Origin: Viscum album
Lineage: Eukaryota; Streptophyta; Magnoliopsida; Santalales; Viscaceae
Assembly (NCBI GenBank): GCA_963277665.1
Contig: OY728157.1
Coordinates: 370,464,067 to 370,528,066 of the forward strand
Direction: 5' to 3'
Length of the DNA stretch: 64,000 nucleotides
In this document: one piece after another, positions 1 to 13,437 of the stretch
Layout of the letters: each line of letters begins with the position of its first letter
Position numbering within the stretch: position 1 is the stretch's first letter
Position numbers and translations under genes: made by a program
The notes under the pieces: generated by a model
Database searches by the model: none
Told to the model about the DNA's origin: nothing
Seen by the model: the letters and a program-made list of their open reading frames with translations, nothing else

Positions 1-3000
1 TGCATGGGTTTTGGTGTGAATTTGAGGTTAATTAGTTATTTTACATTATTTAAAGGATTTCTTCATTTTAATCATCATTTCTAGCTTGTTTTTAACTTTT
101 TAGTACCTTGAATATTTAATTGGTCTTTTTAAAAGGTTTTGGACCTTATAATTTTTGTGTGATGATGTTTTATAAAATTAAATTATTCATTATAAAGTAA
201 TGTGGAGTTTTTAGAACATTGAATATGATATTTGGAAGTATAAATTCCTCCTTGAGATATGAACACATTTTTTAGAAATACAATCTGTATATCATACATG
301 TAATTTGGGATATGAGCCTAGTAAAGAGGATTTTGAATTGTAGTGTGACTTAAGAATGGGGGATGCACTCAAGTAAGGAGATTGGTGTTGAAAGGTTTGG
401 TGCGTTTTTGGGTTAATAATGTGATATATACATATATTACTGCATGATAGTTACTCACTACCATAATAGATAGATCAGATGGGAAACCCAGGATTCTAGG
501 TGGGTGAACTAGAACTAGTATTCTTGTTGACTCAGTAGTAGTGAGGCCTAAATTCATCTAGAATGATTGATGATAAAGAACTAACTAATCACATGATATT
601 ATTATAGACCATTACAATTTTGGTATTTGATCCCCTTTAGTAGCTCATGCAAGGGAATACTATTGGTATTGGATTATGATTTGGTGATAATAAGAATTTT
701 GGTAGGGGATCCCCTATTGTGGATCTTGTATTGGAACAATGTTGGTAGCTGAGTTGGAATATTTGGTCACTATGGTATGAGGTGTATAGGGCCCCACTTG
801 TGCTACATACCTATAGAGATTTCCCGTGGTCCTCTCTTGTGAAATAGTTCTTTATTATGTGGTTCTCACCATTGGTACACAACAAACCTTATGTACATTT
901 TTTTAGTGATTTGATTTCCATTTTAGTTTCTTTATACTTGATTTTACTAATTTTTGGAAAAAAAGGTTTTAACCTAAATTGATATCCATTCATTTTAAAA
1001 TTTTTATAAAATTTTGGAATGTACATAAGAAATGTGATGGAATAAAGATGGTTCTTTATTGGAAATGTAATATTATTACATGAATTTGAAAATAATGGAT
1101 AAACCTTATTTGTTATAGTTTTATTTTGAAACTAAAATGCCGTGGTTTTCATTTTAACAGTAAGGCAGTGGGAATAGATTATTTTGGAGTGTAAATTGAG
1201 TATTAATCCTCGCACCTATTGATTCATATCTGTTTTTAGTTTGGGTGAAACTACCAGTTAAGGTTTGGTCACTATGGTGCAATTTCGGTTTAGTGGTTAT
1301 TGGTGACTCTTTGAGTCACATGGAGGTATGTGTAGTATTATTTTCTTTCCACTGCTATTGTTCACTTTTATTGTTCAATTTATAATATTTATTTATCTAT
1401 TGTTCATGATATCAATCATTCCCAATTATGTATTATTGATTTCCAACACTACTTTCCATCCTATATTTATCAAGAAAACATTTCGAGACCTATTGTGGGA
1501 CGCTTGGGAGATCAGTTTAGGGGTGACCCAAGATGGTTCTTGACATTTTCTTTTTAGTACAGTTTTAAGTTATTGAGTTGTGGCATGTTCAAGGGACTTT
1601 AAATCATTTGAGAAATATATCCAACAATATCATATAGTGGATAAGGGTTAGGATTCATTCCATTTGGGTATATACAAAACATTATAAAAGAAATTGTAAA
1701 GGGTATAAAGGAAATATTTATTTGGGTATTTCGTTTATACATAAGATATGATTAAGATTAATTTACATATTAAATCATGATAGAGTAAACTATGTAATTT
1801 TTTTATTCCATTCATCAATAATGTTAATTTTTTTCCTTTTTTTTCTAATTTTGTAATTTATTATAACATTCCAAATGAAAACTAATATGTAAATTTTCTC
1901 ATTATACATTAATATTACCATACAATATTGTAATAATCAGTGAAAACCCAAATAAAAATAAATGATATACCCCTTCCAGAGAGACAACTAGGTCAAACAC
2001 TGTGTTATTCATCTGTGATTAAAATTATTATTGATCAAGACCCCACAATATATATTTCTATCATATTAGTGTTACTAATGTGAAATTTCACTCTATTTCA
2101 TTTTCCCATCACTTTGTAAAGATTTCTTATAAATATATATCATTTTTAATACATTATTTTATTTCATACATTATTTACCTTAATTGTTATAAAAAAAATA
2201 AGTGATCTAAATTTCTAAAATGTATTGAAATTTTTATTCCTAGTAAAAAAGTTTGGATGAACTCACTTCCTAGTTTAAATACCTCACTCTGACCCAAAAA
2301 TAAAATGACCATTCTATATTTACAAAGCTTCTTAAACAATAATAAAACTACCAATGACCACCTTATATGTGGAAAACACAACTACTGTATCAACAAGTAT
2401 CAAGAAATGTGTAACTACATCAATGTGAATGATCAAAAATAAAATAAATTTCTTTTATACTCTTTAGTTAAAGAGGATTCACACAATAAGGTATCATTTT
2501 AATCCATGGACAACAACAATCAAATAGAAATGGAGATGTTTAATGAACAAATTATACTATTGAATGTTATCCTCCTTGAACACCATAATAAAAATAAAAA
2601 TAAGAAATAGAAAAGAAACATCCCCGAATTGTTACTAAAGAAGATATTATAGAGTTTAAAAAATGAAATTTTTATTTTGATATATGATATAGGGAACTAT
2701 ATGAATTATTAAAGGCTGGTTAGTCACATTTATATAAAAATTTGTATGATATTGTGAAAACTAAAATATCAACTGATTTTCCATGTTTTAGATTTTTAGT
2801 TCTAATAAAAACACTACTTTATCATCCTATTAAAGAAGAAGAGAATGTATTAGAAGTAATTTATTATGAGGAAAATTTATAAGGTCCACTACATAATTAT
2901 ACCATAATCCAATTTGAAGATATTATATCAAAATAAAATAAAATTATTTCTAATAAAATATTTTAAGATAATAGTTCATTGAATTCATATTATTTAAATA

Positions 3001-4780
3001 TAATTAAAATTAAAAAATTGTCTCCAATTTATTGTAATTGTATAGCTAGTTACATTTTAGAGGACCTGGAAGTTGAGAAAGAATAATAACTAGAAGACAT
3101 TAAGGAATTGAAAATTTATAAATAATTGTAGAAACATGGAGATCTTCCCATTATGATACCACCTTTAAAATTCAAAGAATACTAAATTAAATTAGGGCAT
3201 GAATATAATTTCACGGACCCCAAAATTCTTCCACCACCCGTAACCTATACACTTTAAATTAATGAATATGTGGAGAAAATATAATTTAGTCAAGGGGGAT
3301 TCATGAAGATACATTGTTAGAAAAAAGTATGAACACTTGGTGGTGGATCTTTTTATAAATGATAAATAAAAAAAATTATATATAATAAAAGGTGGTCTAT
3401 ATATGAATAATAAAACTATAAAAAAATAAGGGGTCTACCCAAGGTTAATGTTTTTTAATTTCATTTCCCTTTATTTTGATATTGTTAGTTATATATTTAA
3501 TAAGTGGATAAGTTATCTTTTTTTTTGAAATAGGAAGGTGGAAAATATAATAAGGACCTAAATAAAGAAAATATAAATCTGAAAAATAAGAATCAAACTT
3601 TTTGAATGTTTTCCTCACGTAACTAAGGAATATTTGGGAACAAATTATGTAAAATTAATTTTTTTTCTTATCTATTTTTGGTTGAAACTTATATGATATA
3701 TGTCAATTATTATCATAGATATAGTTTAATATTAATATAAGGGAGTGATAAATATTTTTATGTTCAATTTTCATCATTATTTTTTAATTTTATGGTGTGT
3801 TTCTATTCAAAGACCATACTCTATTTTTTTACAAATCCATAATTTGTTTCTATTTTATATTTTAAAGAGTTATTGGACTTAATTTAAATCTCAAACTCAA
3901 TTTTTGAAATCAAGGACCTTTCTTTGGAACATGAAATTATTATTAAAACTCAAATATCAAATGATTACCGATAAGTATTTATTTTCATTTATTTTGTTTT
4001 ATAATCATATATGAGTTTTTAACGAGATAATAAACATCAAACCCATGAGTGGATGTTCCAAATTTTTTTTTATAATTGGTAGGTATTCTATGAAACTTAA
4101 AAATTTATTTTATATACACTCATATTTATTTAGTGAATCAAAGAATGTTTTTTTAAATATAAATTCTTAATTTTTTTCGAAACTATTTTTTATATATCTG
4201 AAATGATATAATACGATTGTGGTATTTTATTAAAATTTACCTCCTTTATATCCACCACGATTCCAAACTTTTATATCAATCCCTTTCATTCCCTTAGATT
4301 TTTTGAATGGTATTAAATGATTAAGCAATACTATAATTATATTTTATATCCCCAAACCAAAATCTAAGTGTTTTTCATCACATATTCTATTCTATATATG
4401 GGTGAATCTCAATTCATTGGTTTGTTTTAGGATATATTCACATTTTTATGGAATGTGTGTTAAGTTTTTCATTTTATTTTTTGGATGAAAAGGGTATAAA
4501 GACTTTATTTATTATATTTATTACATCACTATTATTATTTGAAAGAATAGAAGATTAAAAAATAATATAATAATTTTTTTAAAAATTAAATGTGTATAAA
4601 AATGAATAATGTAAATATAATTTAATGGGATAAAATAAATGGTTTGAGTCATTGATTTTATATTATTGACTTTTATTCTAAAAAATGGGTTGTTGGGTGT
4701 TTTTCTCAAGGAATATTTCAATGAGGTATCCTTTTTTATGATTGAAATACAATAATTTATTACACTTTACGGTTTTAAAC
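1..4780. other. AT-rich unassigned DNA left of element A
   Basis: No gene, RNA gene or complete transposon could be recognised. The first 1.5 kb is less AT-rich than the rest and has LTR-like prose (mixed GT-rich text, no clear termini). A decayed coding-like stretch near 2500-3260 is listed separately. Open frames here are 60-70 codons long and of low complexity, as expected by chance in such DNA. Confidence 0.6.
2500..3260 (+). pseudogene. decayed coding-like stretch of unknown family
   Basis: One forward frame from about 2690 keeps an amino-acid composition more varied than the surrounding AT-rich DNA, interrupted by about a dozen stops. Readable pieces include STDFPCFRFLVLIKTLLYHP, GPLHNYTIIQFEDII, GHEYNFTDPKILPPPVTYTL. 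I do not recognise the family; no reverse transcriptase, transposase or gag motif was found. It may be a remnant of a transposon or of an integrated viral sequence, or a chance frame. A profile search of the stop-tolerant translation would settle it. Confidence 0.25.
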
Positions 4781-6793
4781 TATAACATCCTATAACCTAC
4801 ACTTCCAAATCCATTGCTAAAATATTACATTTACATTTATTCAATTGATACCAATAAATATGACCTAATTTCAACCATATAGAACATAAAAAATCAAAGG
4901 ATATATTAGATCAATTTCATACAGAAGCACATTTTATGTTTATAGTTTTGTAGAATTATGAAAAACCCTTACATATCTTGAAAAATTAAAAAACTGATTC
5001 AAAAAAATCTATAAAATCTCCCAAAATTTCTTTTTATATAGCACTATTCTTAGATATATCTTACTAAAAAACATTATTCTTGACCAGGGAAAAGGAAACA
5101 TAATAAAGGGTGAGATCAGATGCTCAGTAAGGGTAAAAAAGAGGGATATTAGCGAAGAGATAAGAATAACATGAACATAAGGGAATAAGAACGTAAAAAT
5201 AACATTTGAAAATTATACCCTGCATATAATAGATCATAATATTGAGTCATAGAATAAATTTCGGTAGTTTATGAGTCATTAATCATAAATGAACATGAGC
5301 CATGAAAGCAAATAATAATCATAATCAAAGACTTATAGAATACAAATAAATATAAAAAATTATTTCCAAAGTAGTGAGGGATATTTTCCACGACTACCAT
5401 AGAGGAATGGGTTCTCTCCAGAAACTATCACTATAGTCATGGTTCCAATCCTAGACAATCATAGTCGAATGTTTCCCTTACTGAACTAGTTTTACTCATC
5501 ATTCTAGTCCAATTTATCTCATAATATATCAATCCATACCCATTGCATTGAAGTGATATATAGGTCGCAAAAGGCACATAATTAAAACTACACACATGTG
5601 TTCTATAGGATCATAAATAAATCATCTTATCTGATGTCAATAAAATAAATGGGTTTCATAAATACTTCATCATAGAATAACACATGGAAAATAAATGGAT
5701 TTCATAAACATTTTATCATTTTAACATGAAAATAATCCTTCAAAATAATAATAATAAGTATGGTATCCTTATTTAAAATTCTCAATAAACCTTATGTATC
5801 CTTATATGATGTCATCATAGATGGAATTTTTTATATATATCACTTAGAATAATTCTTTAGTAAAATAACATTTCTATTTTGAAATAAATATTTTTTATAA
5901 AAATAAATACAATTATATATGAAAAAATTCCTTTGAAAATTAACATGCATACTTATAAAAGAATATTCAAAGCATTGGGATGCCATGATATTTTGAAAAT
6001 CCACTCATTCTATATAAGTAAAAAAAACATTCCTTCTGTATTTTTTTCATAATGGTCAAAAAGCACCTCATTGGGAAAATGAAAAAAAGATTCCTTTCAA
6101 ACAATTTTTTAAAAGTAAAACATGGGTAAAAATGATTTTAAAAACCTTTAAGTTAATAGTAAAAACCATTTTGATTTTTTTAGAGAAAAATTATATGGAA
6201 TACAAATATTACGCAAAAGAGACTTGACCATAAAAAATCATGAATAATTATGATATTATGAGAAAAACCCTTACCACTTGTGTTTATTTTGAATCATAAG
6301 CCCCGTGAATGAAATAAAATGGAATAAAAATTTTAATACCATTAATACAATTATATTCATTACATAATATATAAAATAGGTAGTATATAAACAACACAAA
6401 AGAAATTAGTGGTGAATATGACATATGTCACATAGAAGTAAAAGTGAGATATGAATCTAGTACCTTGAATGCAACTCATTTATCCTACTAAATAATAAAA
6501 TTTGGCTACTAGATTAATTTCTAAGAACCTTTTTCAGGATTTTTAATCATTATATCTCACTTATTACCTTGTTATTACAATTAATTAATCATTTAAGTTC
6601 ACATCAGATGTTTTTGTGTTATTATGGTCATTAGTCCAAAATGGCTTTGGTAGGTTGAATATGGTCAATGTGGTCATTAATACACTATATAGAGAATAAT
6701 ATTAATGGAATAATTATAATTTTTATAAGTAAATTATACTTTTAAATTCAATAATTACATATCGTTATGAAAAATGAATTATATCACAATCAT

Positions 6794-6825
6794 GGTGATG
6801 ATAGGCCGTACATATGAATGAGTAA
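6794..6825 (-). promoter_or_regulatory. hairpin-core remnant 3, element A 3' LTR
   Basis: On the minus strand the core reads TATGTACGGCCTATC, matching the loop of element B hairpins (GTACGGACTACC). The flanking arms no longer pair well. Position and spacing (about 186 nt from the next core) match the third hairpin of element B. Confidence 0.5.
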
Positions 6826-6970
6826 CATTTTCATTATTCAACAATCATTATAGAAATAAGTTAAATATTATTTTGTATTTATAGAATGATATTAATATTA
6901 TATTTTTTGTTTTGAATCTTCAAATATACCTATATATATCATCAATATGATGTGGTTATCAAAGACAAAT

Positions 6971-7018
6971 CACATCACTTCATAAAGGTGGTAGTCCAGA
7001 CGTACACACGAACGATGT
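6971..7018 (-). promoter_or_regulatory. hairpin 2, element A 3' LTR
   Basis: Minus-strand arm ACATCGTTCGTG is followed by a loop containing TGTACGTCTGGACTACC and a second arm ending GAAGTGATGT. The outer ACATC/GATGT and inner TTC/GAA pairs remain. The 5' arm and loop are nearly the same as hairpin 2 of element B (CATCGCTCGTG, then TGTACGTACGGACTACCG). Confidence 0.6.
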
Positions 7019-7162
7019 TATCAATTTTTTGTGAATGGGAAGGGTATAACATAAATGATATATAATATTTTTAAAATGATAAATATTTCTGGAATATTAT
7101 ATATAAAAATTAATTCCATCATTATAACATGTCTTGATAGATGGAGATGGAAAATAAATTAT

Positions 7163-7206
7163 ATTGGTTCGCGAGGGGGTAGTTTTTCGTACACACGAAT
7201 AATGAT
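7163..7206 (-). promoter_or_regulatory. hairpin 1, element A 3' LTR
   Basis: Minus strand: arm ATTATTCG, loop with TGTGTACGAAAAACTACC, arm CGAACCAAT. The arms pair around a shared core. It sits about 190 nt before hairpin 2, as in element B. Confidence 0.55.
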
Positions 7207-9245
7207 TTCATTTAAAATATCATGGAATAGATGAAGAATATTGGTCATAAAACTAATAAAATAAAAAATAGTATATTTATGATATGATATTTATTATTTT
7301 ATCATGGTTTAATAGGGTTTTAGGGATGTGTGTTAAGAAACAAAACATAAATATACAGATAAAAACTATATCATCTCTTCGGAGAACCTCTTTTTTTAAC
7401 TCCTTAAGACCTCTAATATTGGTATTATTAGTAAAAAAACCTCTATAAATATTTTAGGGAGTATACGAAGGAATCTGAGTCATAATTGTTTTATGGAAAT
7501 GAGTTTTTAATTGTCTATGATTGAGAAGAAGAGGTTTCTTTTTATAAGAGAGGGGAGGGGAACTCTTGTAATTTCGCAAAATATTAAATAAATAAAAATT
7601 AATTTTTAAATAAAAATGGATTATAATTGATTTATTTAAAATATAAGACGATGATTTTTATAAATCCCTTCATATAATAAAAACCATATAATTTTTTGAA
7701 CACTCTTATACCCTTATATTTTGGTTTTAACCCATATTTTACCCCTTTAACTCTTATTGTGAAAACCTAGATTTTTACACATTGAGTGTTAATATAGTTC
7801 CTATAAAATGAAAAATGACCCATAAATGGAGAATTATAGATATTTTGAACCTTATCCTAATAACGTGGACATTTTGTTTAATATTATATTATTTAATAAA
7901 TTATTATTTACTATAAAATATCTCTAATTTAATTTTTTTTAAACTATTCATTAATTAGACTTCAATTATACCAATAATGAATATAAAATTAGTAAAAAAT
8001 ATTTTATAATATCTCGAACATATAATTTTAATATAAAAAATTCTTTTAGCACATAATTTATCTCAAATTACATATATTTTAATATTTTTAACAAATTTAT
8101 TTTATTTTTCCATTAATTAAATAATTACTGCACCAACATTGTGCAAGAATTTGTGGTAATTATTTCACCATGAAAATTATAAAAAAATTACCATAATTTA
8201 GATAAATATTTTATATTTCTAAATAATATTTATAGTTGATCATATCCTCTAGATAACACTTTATTAAAAATATTACACTTACTAAAAACAGGTGCATGAT
8301 AAGTTCAATATTTCTTTAAATGAAATACTATAGTGGTTATAATCTCATACAAGTGGATCCTAAATATAATAAATTTAACAATTGTATGATAATGGTCGAT
8401 ATATGGTCATATAATAATATTTCTATAAGTGTATGGGTCATTTTATGGTTTATATAATTTTTTAACCTACATTACCTGATTTTTCTTTTACCATGATAAC
8501 AAAAATTACTAAAGTTATAATTCATACTAATAAAAAATAAAACAAAAGTATTTCATAATTTTTTATTTATTGATTAAATATATAGAATAATTTTTTCATA
8601 ATTGATAACATATAATTTTCAAAATTTAATTCAAAATTAAACCAGAAAATGTGATGAAAAACATTTTTCAGAAAGATACCCATTTTAAAATATAAAGTTT
8701 TTTATGCTAAATTGAAGTATAAAATACATCTAAAATACCATAATTAAATTATTTTAAATAAAGTGGAACTAAAAAAATTATATATTTTTACTTTATAAAT
8801 AATTTAAAATAAAAATAAATAATTTAATAAAAATCAGTATTTTCACTATTCATTGATAAATAACTATTTTCAGAAATTTATCAAAAAATCATCTTAAAAT
8901 AAATTTGAGAGGCTAATGTTTTAAAAAAAATTCAAATAATTTTCTAAAATTTGTGAAAATTAATAACATGTAAAAACTAATTCTTTTGAAGAAAATGTAT
9001 TTTTAATGATTAAAATGACTCTACTAAAAATTTGAGTGCTTATTTAAAATAAATTAATAAATACATTAAAAATGAGTAGGAACATTATGAATTTTATAAA
9101 TTAGTATTTCCAATTAATACTTTCGATTTTAATGGCTGAGTTTTAATAGTCATATTTATATAATAATATTTCTTTGTTCAGTTTTGCTCGATGTGACCTA
9201 TATTTTATACTATAGAATCTTTATTTAAAATATAAGGATATTAAA

Positions 9246-11023
9246 TTCTCCCTTATTTAATAAATTTCACCCGAAAAATTTGAACATGGTCTCGGTATAT
9301 AGGGTTTGAATTTTCAAAATAACTTTCTTGAAATTCCATATTGTAAAATGTTTCAACAAAACCACCACTTAGAAATAGAGAAAGGGGAGTAGAAAAGTCA
9401 CCTAGAATGACACATTTCTAGGTTTTCAAACATGAGAAAATTATTTGGAAGTGAAAACATGGATATTGAATAAAAATTTAAATCACATGTACTGATATAT
9501 ATTGAGAGGTAACATGGTCTTGTTCAAGTTAACAATTACAAAATTATAAATTTGTGATGGTTTAAAAATGCATTGATTTCTTGGTAAGATAAGTAAAAGA
9601 ATAACAATTTTTTTCAAAATGATTTTCCAAATATTAAGGAATTATTTTAATTCCCAAAATATGAACATAAGGAAATATACTTGTCTAACTTGTAGAATTT
9701 CATCCTTTAATAAATTTCTACCACAATCTCCTCTTTAAATAAAAATGATAAGTCTTAATGGCTGTTTTTTATGCCTAAAGTATTTGAATAAACTTATATG
9801 GGTCCGAAAGTCAATAAATGTATAAAAATATTTCAATCCTACCTTTCAGAATTAACCAATACCAAAATGATCATAATAATATATGACAATACCAATAATA
9901 AATAAACATTCAAATGAATAAAAACTACTTTTAATCACCAAAATTTAACTGTAATACCAAAATTTCTACTTAGATCATAAAATAAAAAAAATATTAAAAA
10001 TCATCAAAACTTTTGAGACGAAAATTGAATACCAAAAAATTATAAGAATTTAATCACATCATCTTCTAATATAAATTTAATATTTATCTCTCAAAATGTG
10101 CATGCACTAAACATATAATCTCTATGAAACCCTAACTATTTTCACCAATAATTTGAAACCCCATAACTCCATAATAAAATAATACATGCCTCTAAAAGAC
10201 AATTCAACCTTTTTTCTCAAATAAAATTCCATAATATTATGTTTACCTAAATCATATAAGATTCCCAATATAATGAATGTCTTTCAGAATAACCTTATTC
10301 ACCTAACACCAACTCAATTTCTAATCCCATGGATATCTATATGATAAAACATAAATTCCCAAAATGAAATTAACATTTATATATCTTATATTTTAAATAA
10401 ATAATAATGGTGACATACTAACTAGGACATCACATAGTCCAGTGTTAGCTGAACCACCCTTGTCACCCATAAGTTGTAGATTCACGCCTTGCAACCTTTC
10501 CGGATACAATGGGTTGTCATACTACCTAAAAGTTTTCTTCTTTCCCTGAAAATATATAAATATAGATATTATAACACTCTTAGAAATGTTAAAAATATCC
10601 AAAAAATAACCTAAATATATTTAATAGCAAATACAATTTTTAACCTCTAAGGTTTCTCACGCCTTTCATTTTGAAACCAAAAAATGTAATATCCCATAAT
10701 TACCCTAAAATCATAGATCATATAAACCCAAATGGCTACCAATATTATTAAACATATGTATAAAAATTTAAATGAATTATTCCTCAAATAACCTATTTCA
10801 CATGAGAAACGTAAGGGTTAGATAAACAAATAAATAAATTCCTCCAAAAATATCATTAGTCTCATTAACATTTCAAAACATAAAACCTTAAAAGTGGTCT
10901 TTAAGACTTTGAAATTATTTTTAACCTTAAAATTAAAAAATCGTGGTGTTATCCATAACTCTTAAGAAATTCTTTAGGAAACCTATTAATTTCCAAATAT
11001 ATCTACCAACCTCTAATACTAAC
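9246..11023 (-). mobile_element. element A interior
   Basis: The 1.78 kb interior carries the polypurine tract TAAGGGAGAA (minus strand, 9246-9255) and the primer-binding site (11010-11023). A slightly GC-richer patch at 10436-10550 gives a short readable minus-strand segment (NPLYPERLQGVNLQLMGDKG) that may be a gag remnant; no zinc knuckle is visible. No protease, RT, RNase H or integrase motif is seen, so the element depended on enzymes supplied elsewhere. Confidence 0.6.
11010..11023 (-). promoter_or_regulatory. primer-binding site of element A
   Basis: Minus strand GTTAGTATTAGAGG, two changes from element B's GTTGGTATCAGAGG, which matches the 3' end complement of initiator tRNA-Met. It adjoins the inner end of the 5' LTR, which fixes the element's orientation and the LTR boundary. 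Confidence 0.7.
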
Positions 11024-13030
11024 TATAACTACATAGAATTTTTTATCTCCCATATTCTGTGCTAAAAATATCATATTTACAATTATTTCATAAATTTTAA
11101 TTAACTTGAAAAAATATAATACATAAAAAACATAAAAAATCAATTGACATATTTGATCTATTTAATACTGAATGGTCTTTTATGTTGAGAGATTTTGAGA
11201 ATTAGGGAAAATGCTTCCATATCCAGGAAAATTAATTAACTAGTTCAAAAATTTTATATCATCTACCAAAAATTCTTCATGTCTAGAACCCTTCATAGTT
11301 ATATCAAATATTTCTTCATAACCCAGGGAAAATAAAACATAAGAAAGGTTCTTCTTGAATTCTTAGTAAGAGTAAAAAATGTAGACATTAATTATTGCAT
11401 AATATTAACATGAGTTAGAGGGAATAGGAACATGGACTTAACAATGTAAAACTATACACTACCTTTCAGAGATCTTAATATTGAGTTATGAAATAAATCA
11501 TGGGAGTTCATGGGGAATGAATCAGAAAGGAATTAAATCCATGAGAGTGTATCATTAGAATAAGTCATTGAAATATGTAATAAAAATAATAATAGAAAAT
11601 GATTTCCTAAATATTCAAGGATATTTTCATGGACTCCAATAGAAAAATGGGTTCACTATCCAAAATATTGTAGTAGTTGAGGTTTACTTCTAAGCCTATC
11701 AAAGTGAGAAATGTCCCTTACAAAAATAGGTTCACTCTCTTTTTGAGTCCTATTTATCTCTTGAGAAATCAATATTTTTCCAATACATTGGAGAGAGATA
11801 TTGTTCCCGACCATCACATAATTCAAACAATACATATGTGTATAATATGATTATAAATCAATCATCATATTAGAACCCATGGATAGAAATGTACTTCATG
11901 AACATTTCATCCTAGCATAACCCATAGAAAAGAAATGAATTTCATAAACATTTTATCCTTTTACCATTAACATAAAACATACAAAAAAATAATGATGATA
12001 TTATCCAGAGTCTATATCCTCATTAAATATTATGTAACATAAAAGTATTTCAACTTATATGGGGAATTATTTTTAATTATCACCTGAAATTATTATAATA
12101 GAAAATGACATTTCCATTTGGATTTTTTATAATTTTTTTCTTATATAAAGTATTAAATATTCCTCTGGAATAAACATGTAAAATTATAGAATAATTTCAT
12201 AATAATTAAAGAATTGTGATGGTTGGAAAATATTCTCATTCCATATAAGTAAAAACAAAAATTCTTTCTTTATTTTTTTGGTAAAGTTTCAAATTATCTC
12301 ATTTGGAAAATGAAAATAATATTCCATTAAAATCATTTTATAAAAAGTCAAACACATGTAAAAAAAATAAAAAATTATGGGTAAAATTAAGATAATTTTT
12401 TATTTTTTTAGAAAACAAGTACATTTAAGAAAACTATTCCCCAATAGAGACCTAAACATAAAAAATCCTCCAAAAAGATGAGATTGTAAAATATATCCTT
12501 ACCACTTGGGTTTCTTTTGATTTGTAATACCCCTAAAAGAAAAAAAATAAAATAAAAGAATAAATTCCATTAATACAAATATATTCATGATATAATATAT
12601 ATAAGGGGTAATATATACATCATATAGAAGAAATAAGTGGTGAATATGACATATGTCTCATAAATATAAAAGTGAAATGAGAAAACATTTTCTTCAGTTA
12701 AAATCATCATGTGAATTATTTATATTTTAGAATAATAAACGTAGATTAATTATTACAGGAATCATTTTCATGTTTATTATTCATTTATTATCACTTATTA
12801 CCATGTTACATCAATTTCTTAATCATTTATGTTCACTCCATATGTTTTAGGGATATTTGGTTCATAAGTCCAAAAAGACTTCAATATGTTGACTATGATC
12901 AATGTGGAAATTAATAAACTATACCCAAAATATTATTAATTAAATAATTATATTTTTATACATAAAATATACTTTTAAATTCAACCATTACATATTTTTA
13001 TGAAAAATAAACTACATTACAATCCTAGAC

Positions 13031-13060
13031 ACAGTTAGTCATTCATAAACTTGAGTAATG
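13031..13060 (-). promoter_or_regulatory. hairpin-core remnant 3, element A 5' LTR
   Basis: Strongly decayed; minus strand reads GAATGACTAACTGT where the other copy has the ACGGCCTATC core. Identified mainly by its position about 180 nt from hairpin 2. Confidence 0.35.
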
Positions 13061-13203
13061 TTTCTATTTTTCAAGGATCACTATAGAAATATGATAAGTA
13101 TTATTTTTTATTTCTCTAATTATAATTATTTAATAAATTTAATATTAATTCTTCAAATATACATATATATATTATCCATGTGATGTGGTGATTAAATATT
13201 AAT

Positions 13204-13250
13204 CACCTTGCTTTGTGGAGGTAGGAGTCCACACATATGCATGAATGATG
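13204..13250 (-). promoter_or_regulatory. hairpin 2, element A 5' LTR
   Basis: Minus strand CATCATTCATGCATATGTG followed by GGACTCCTACCTCCAC; aligns with hairpin 2 of the other LTR and of element B. Pairing of the arms is weak. Confidence 0.45.
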
Positions 13251-13394
13251 TTATAATTTATATATGAAGTGAAAGGTAAGAACATAAATGATATATTATA
13301 TTTTAAAATTTAAAAATACATAATGAATATAATATATAAAAATTAATTCTATCATTATACCAAATATTTAGTGATGGTTATGGGAAAATAATTA

Positions 13395-13437
13395 CATCGG
13401 TTCGCGAGGTAGTAGCATGCCCTACATACGAATGATG
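13395..13437 (-). promoter_or_regulatory. hairpin 1, element A 5' LTR
   Basis: Minus strand arm CATCATTCG, loop with ...GCTACTACCT, arm CGAACCGATG. Arms pair (CATCNNTTCG type) though the sequence differs from element B, so pairing outlived sequence identity. Confidence 0.5.

Larger units (their letters stand above)
4781..9245 (-). repeat. element A 3' LTR
   Basis: Minus-strand 3' LTR. Its outer ends read TATAAC on the left (decayed TGTAAC-type end) and GGATATTAAA on the right (decayed ...TTACA). It aligns along its length to 11024-15479 with many substitutions and small indels. Landmarks that align with element B LTRs: 5085-5140 (near the LTR 3' end), about 5540-5575, and hairpin remnants at 6794-6825, 6971-7018 and 7163-7206. 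Confidence 0.7.

Noticed and set aside
1328..1543. 71-codon plus-strand hydrophobic ORF
   Set aside because: Low-complexity Ile/Phe/Leu text as expected from AT-rich DNA; no family recognised.
10684..10700. TGTAATATCCCATAATTACC as an LTR start
   Set aside because: It looks like a gypsy LTR start, but alignment of the two element A LTRs and the primer site put the boundary at 11024; the match is probably chance.
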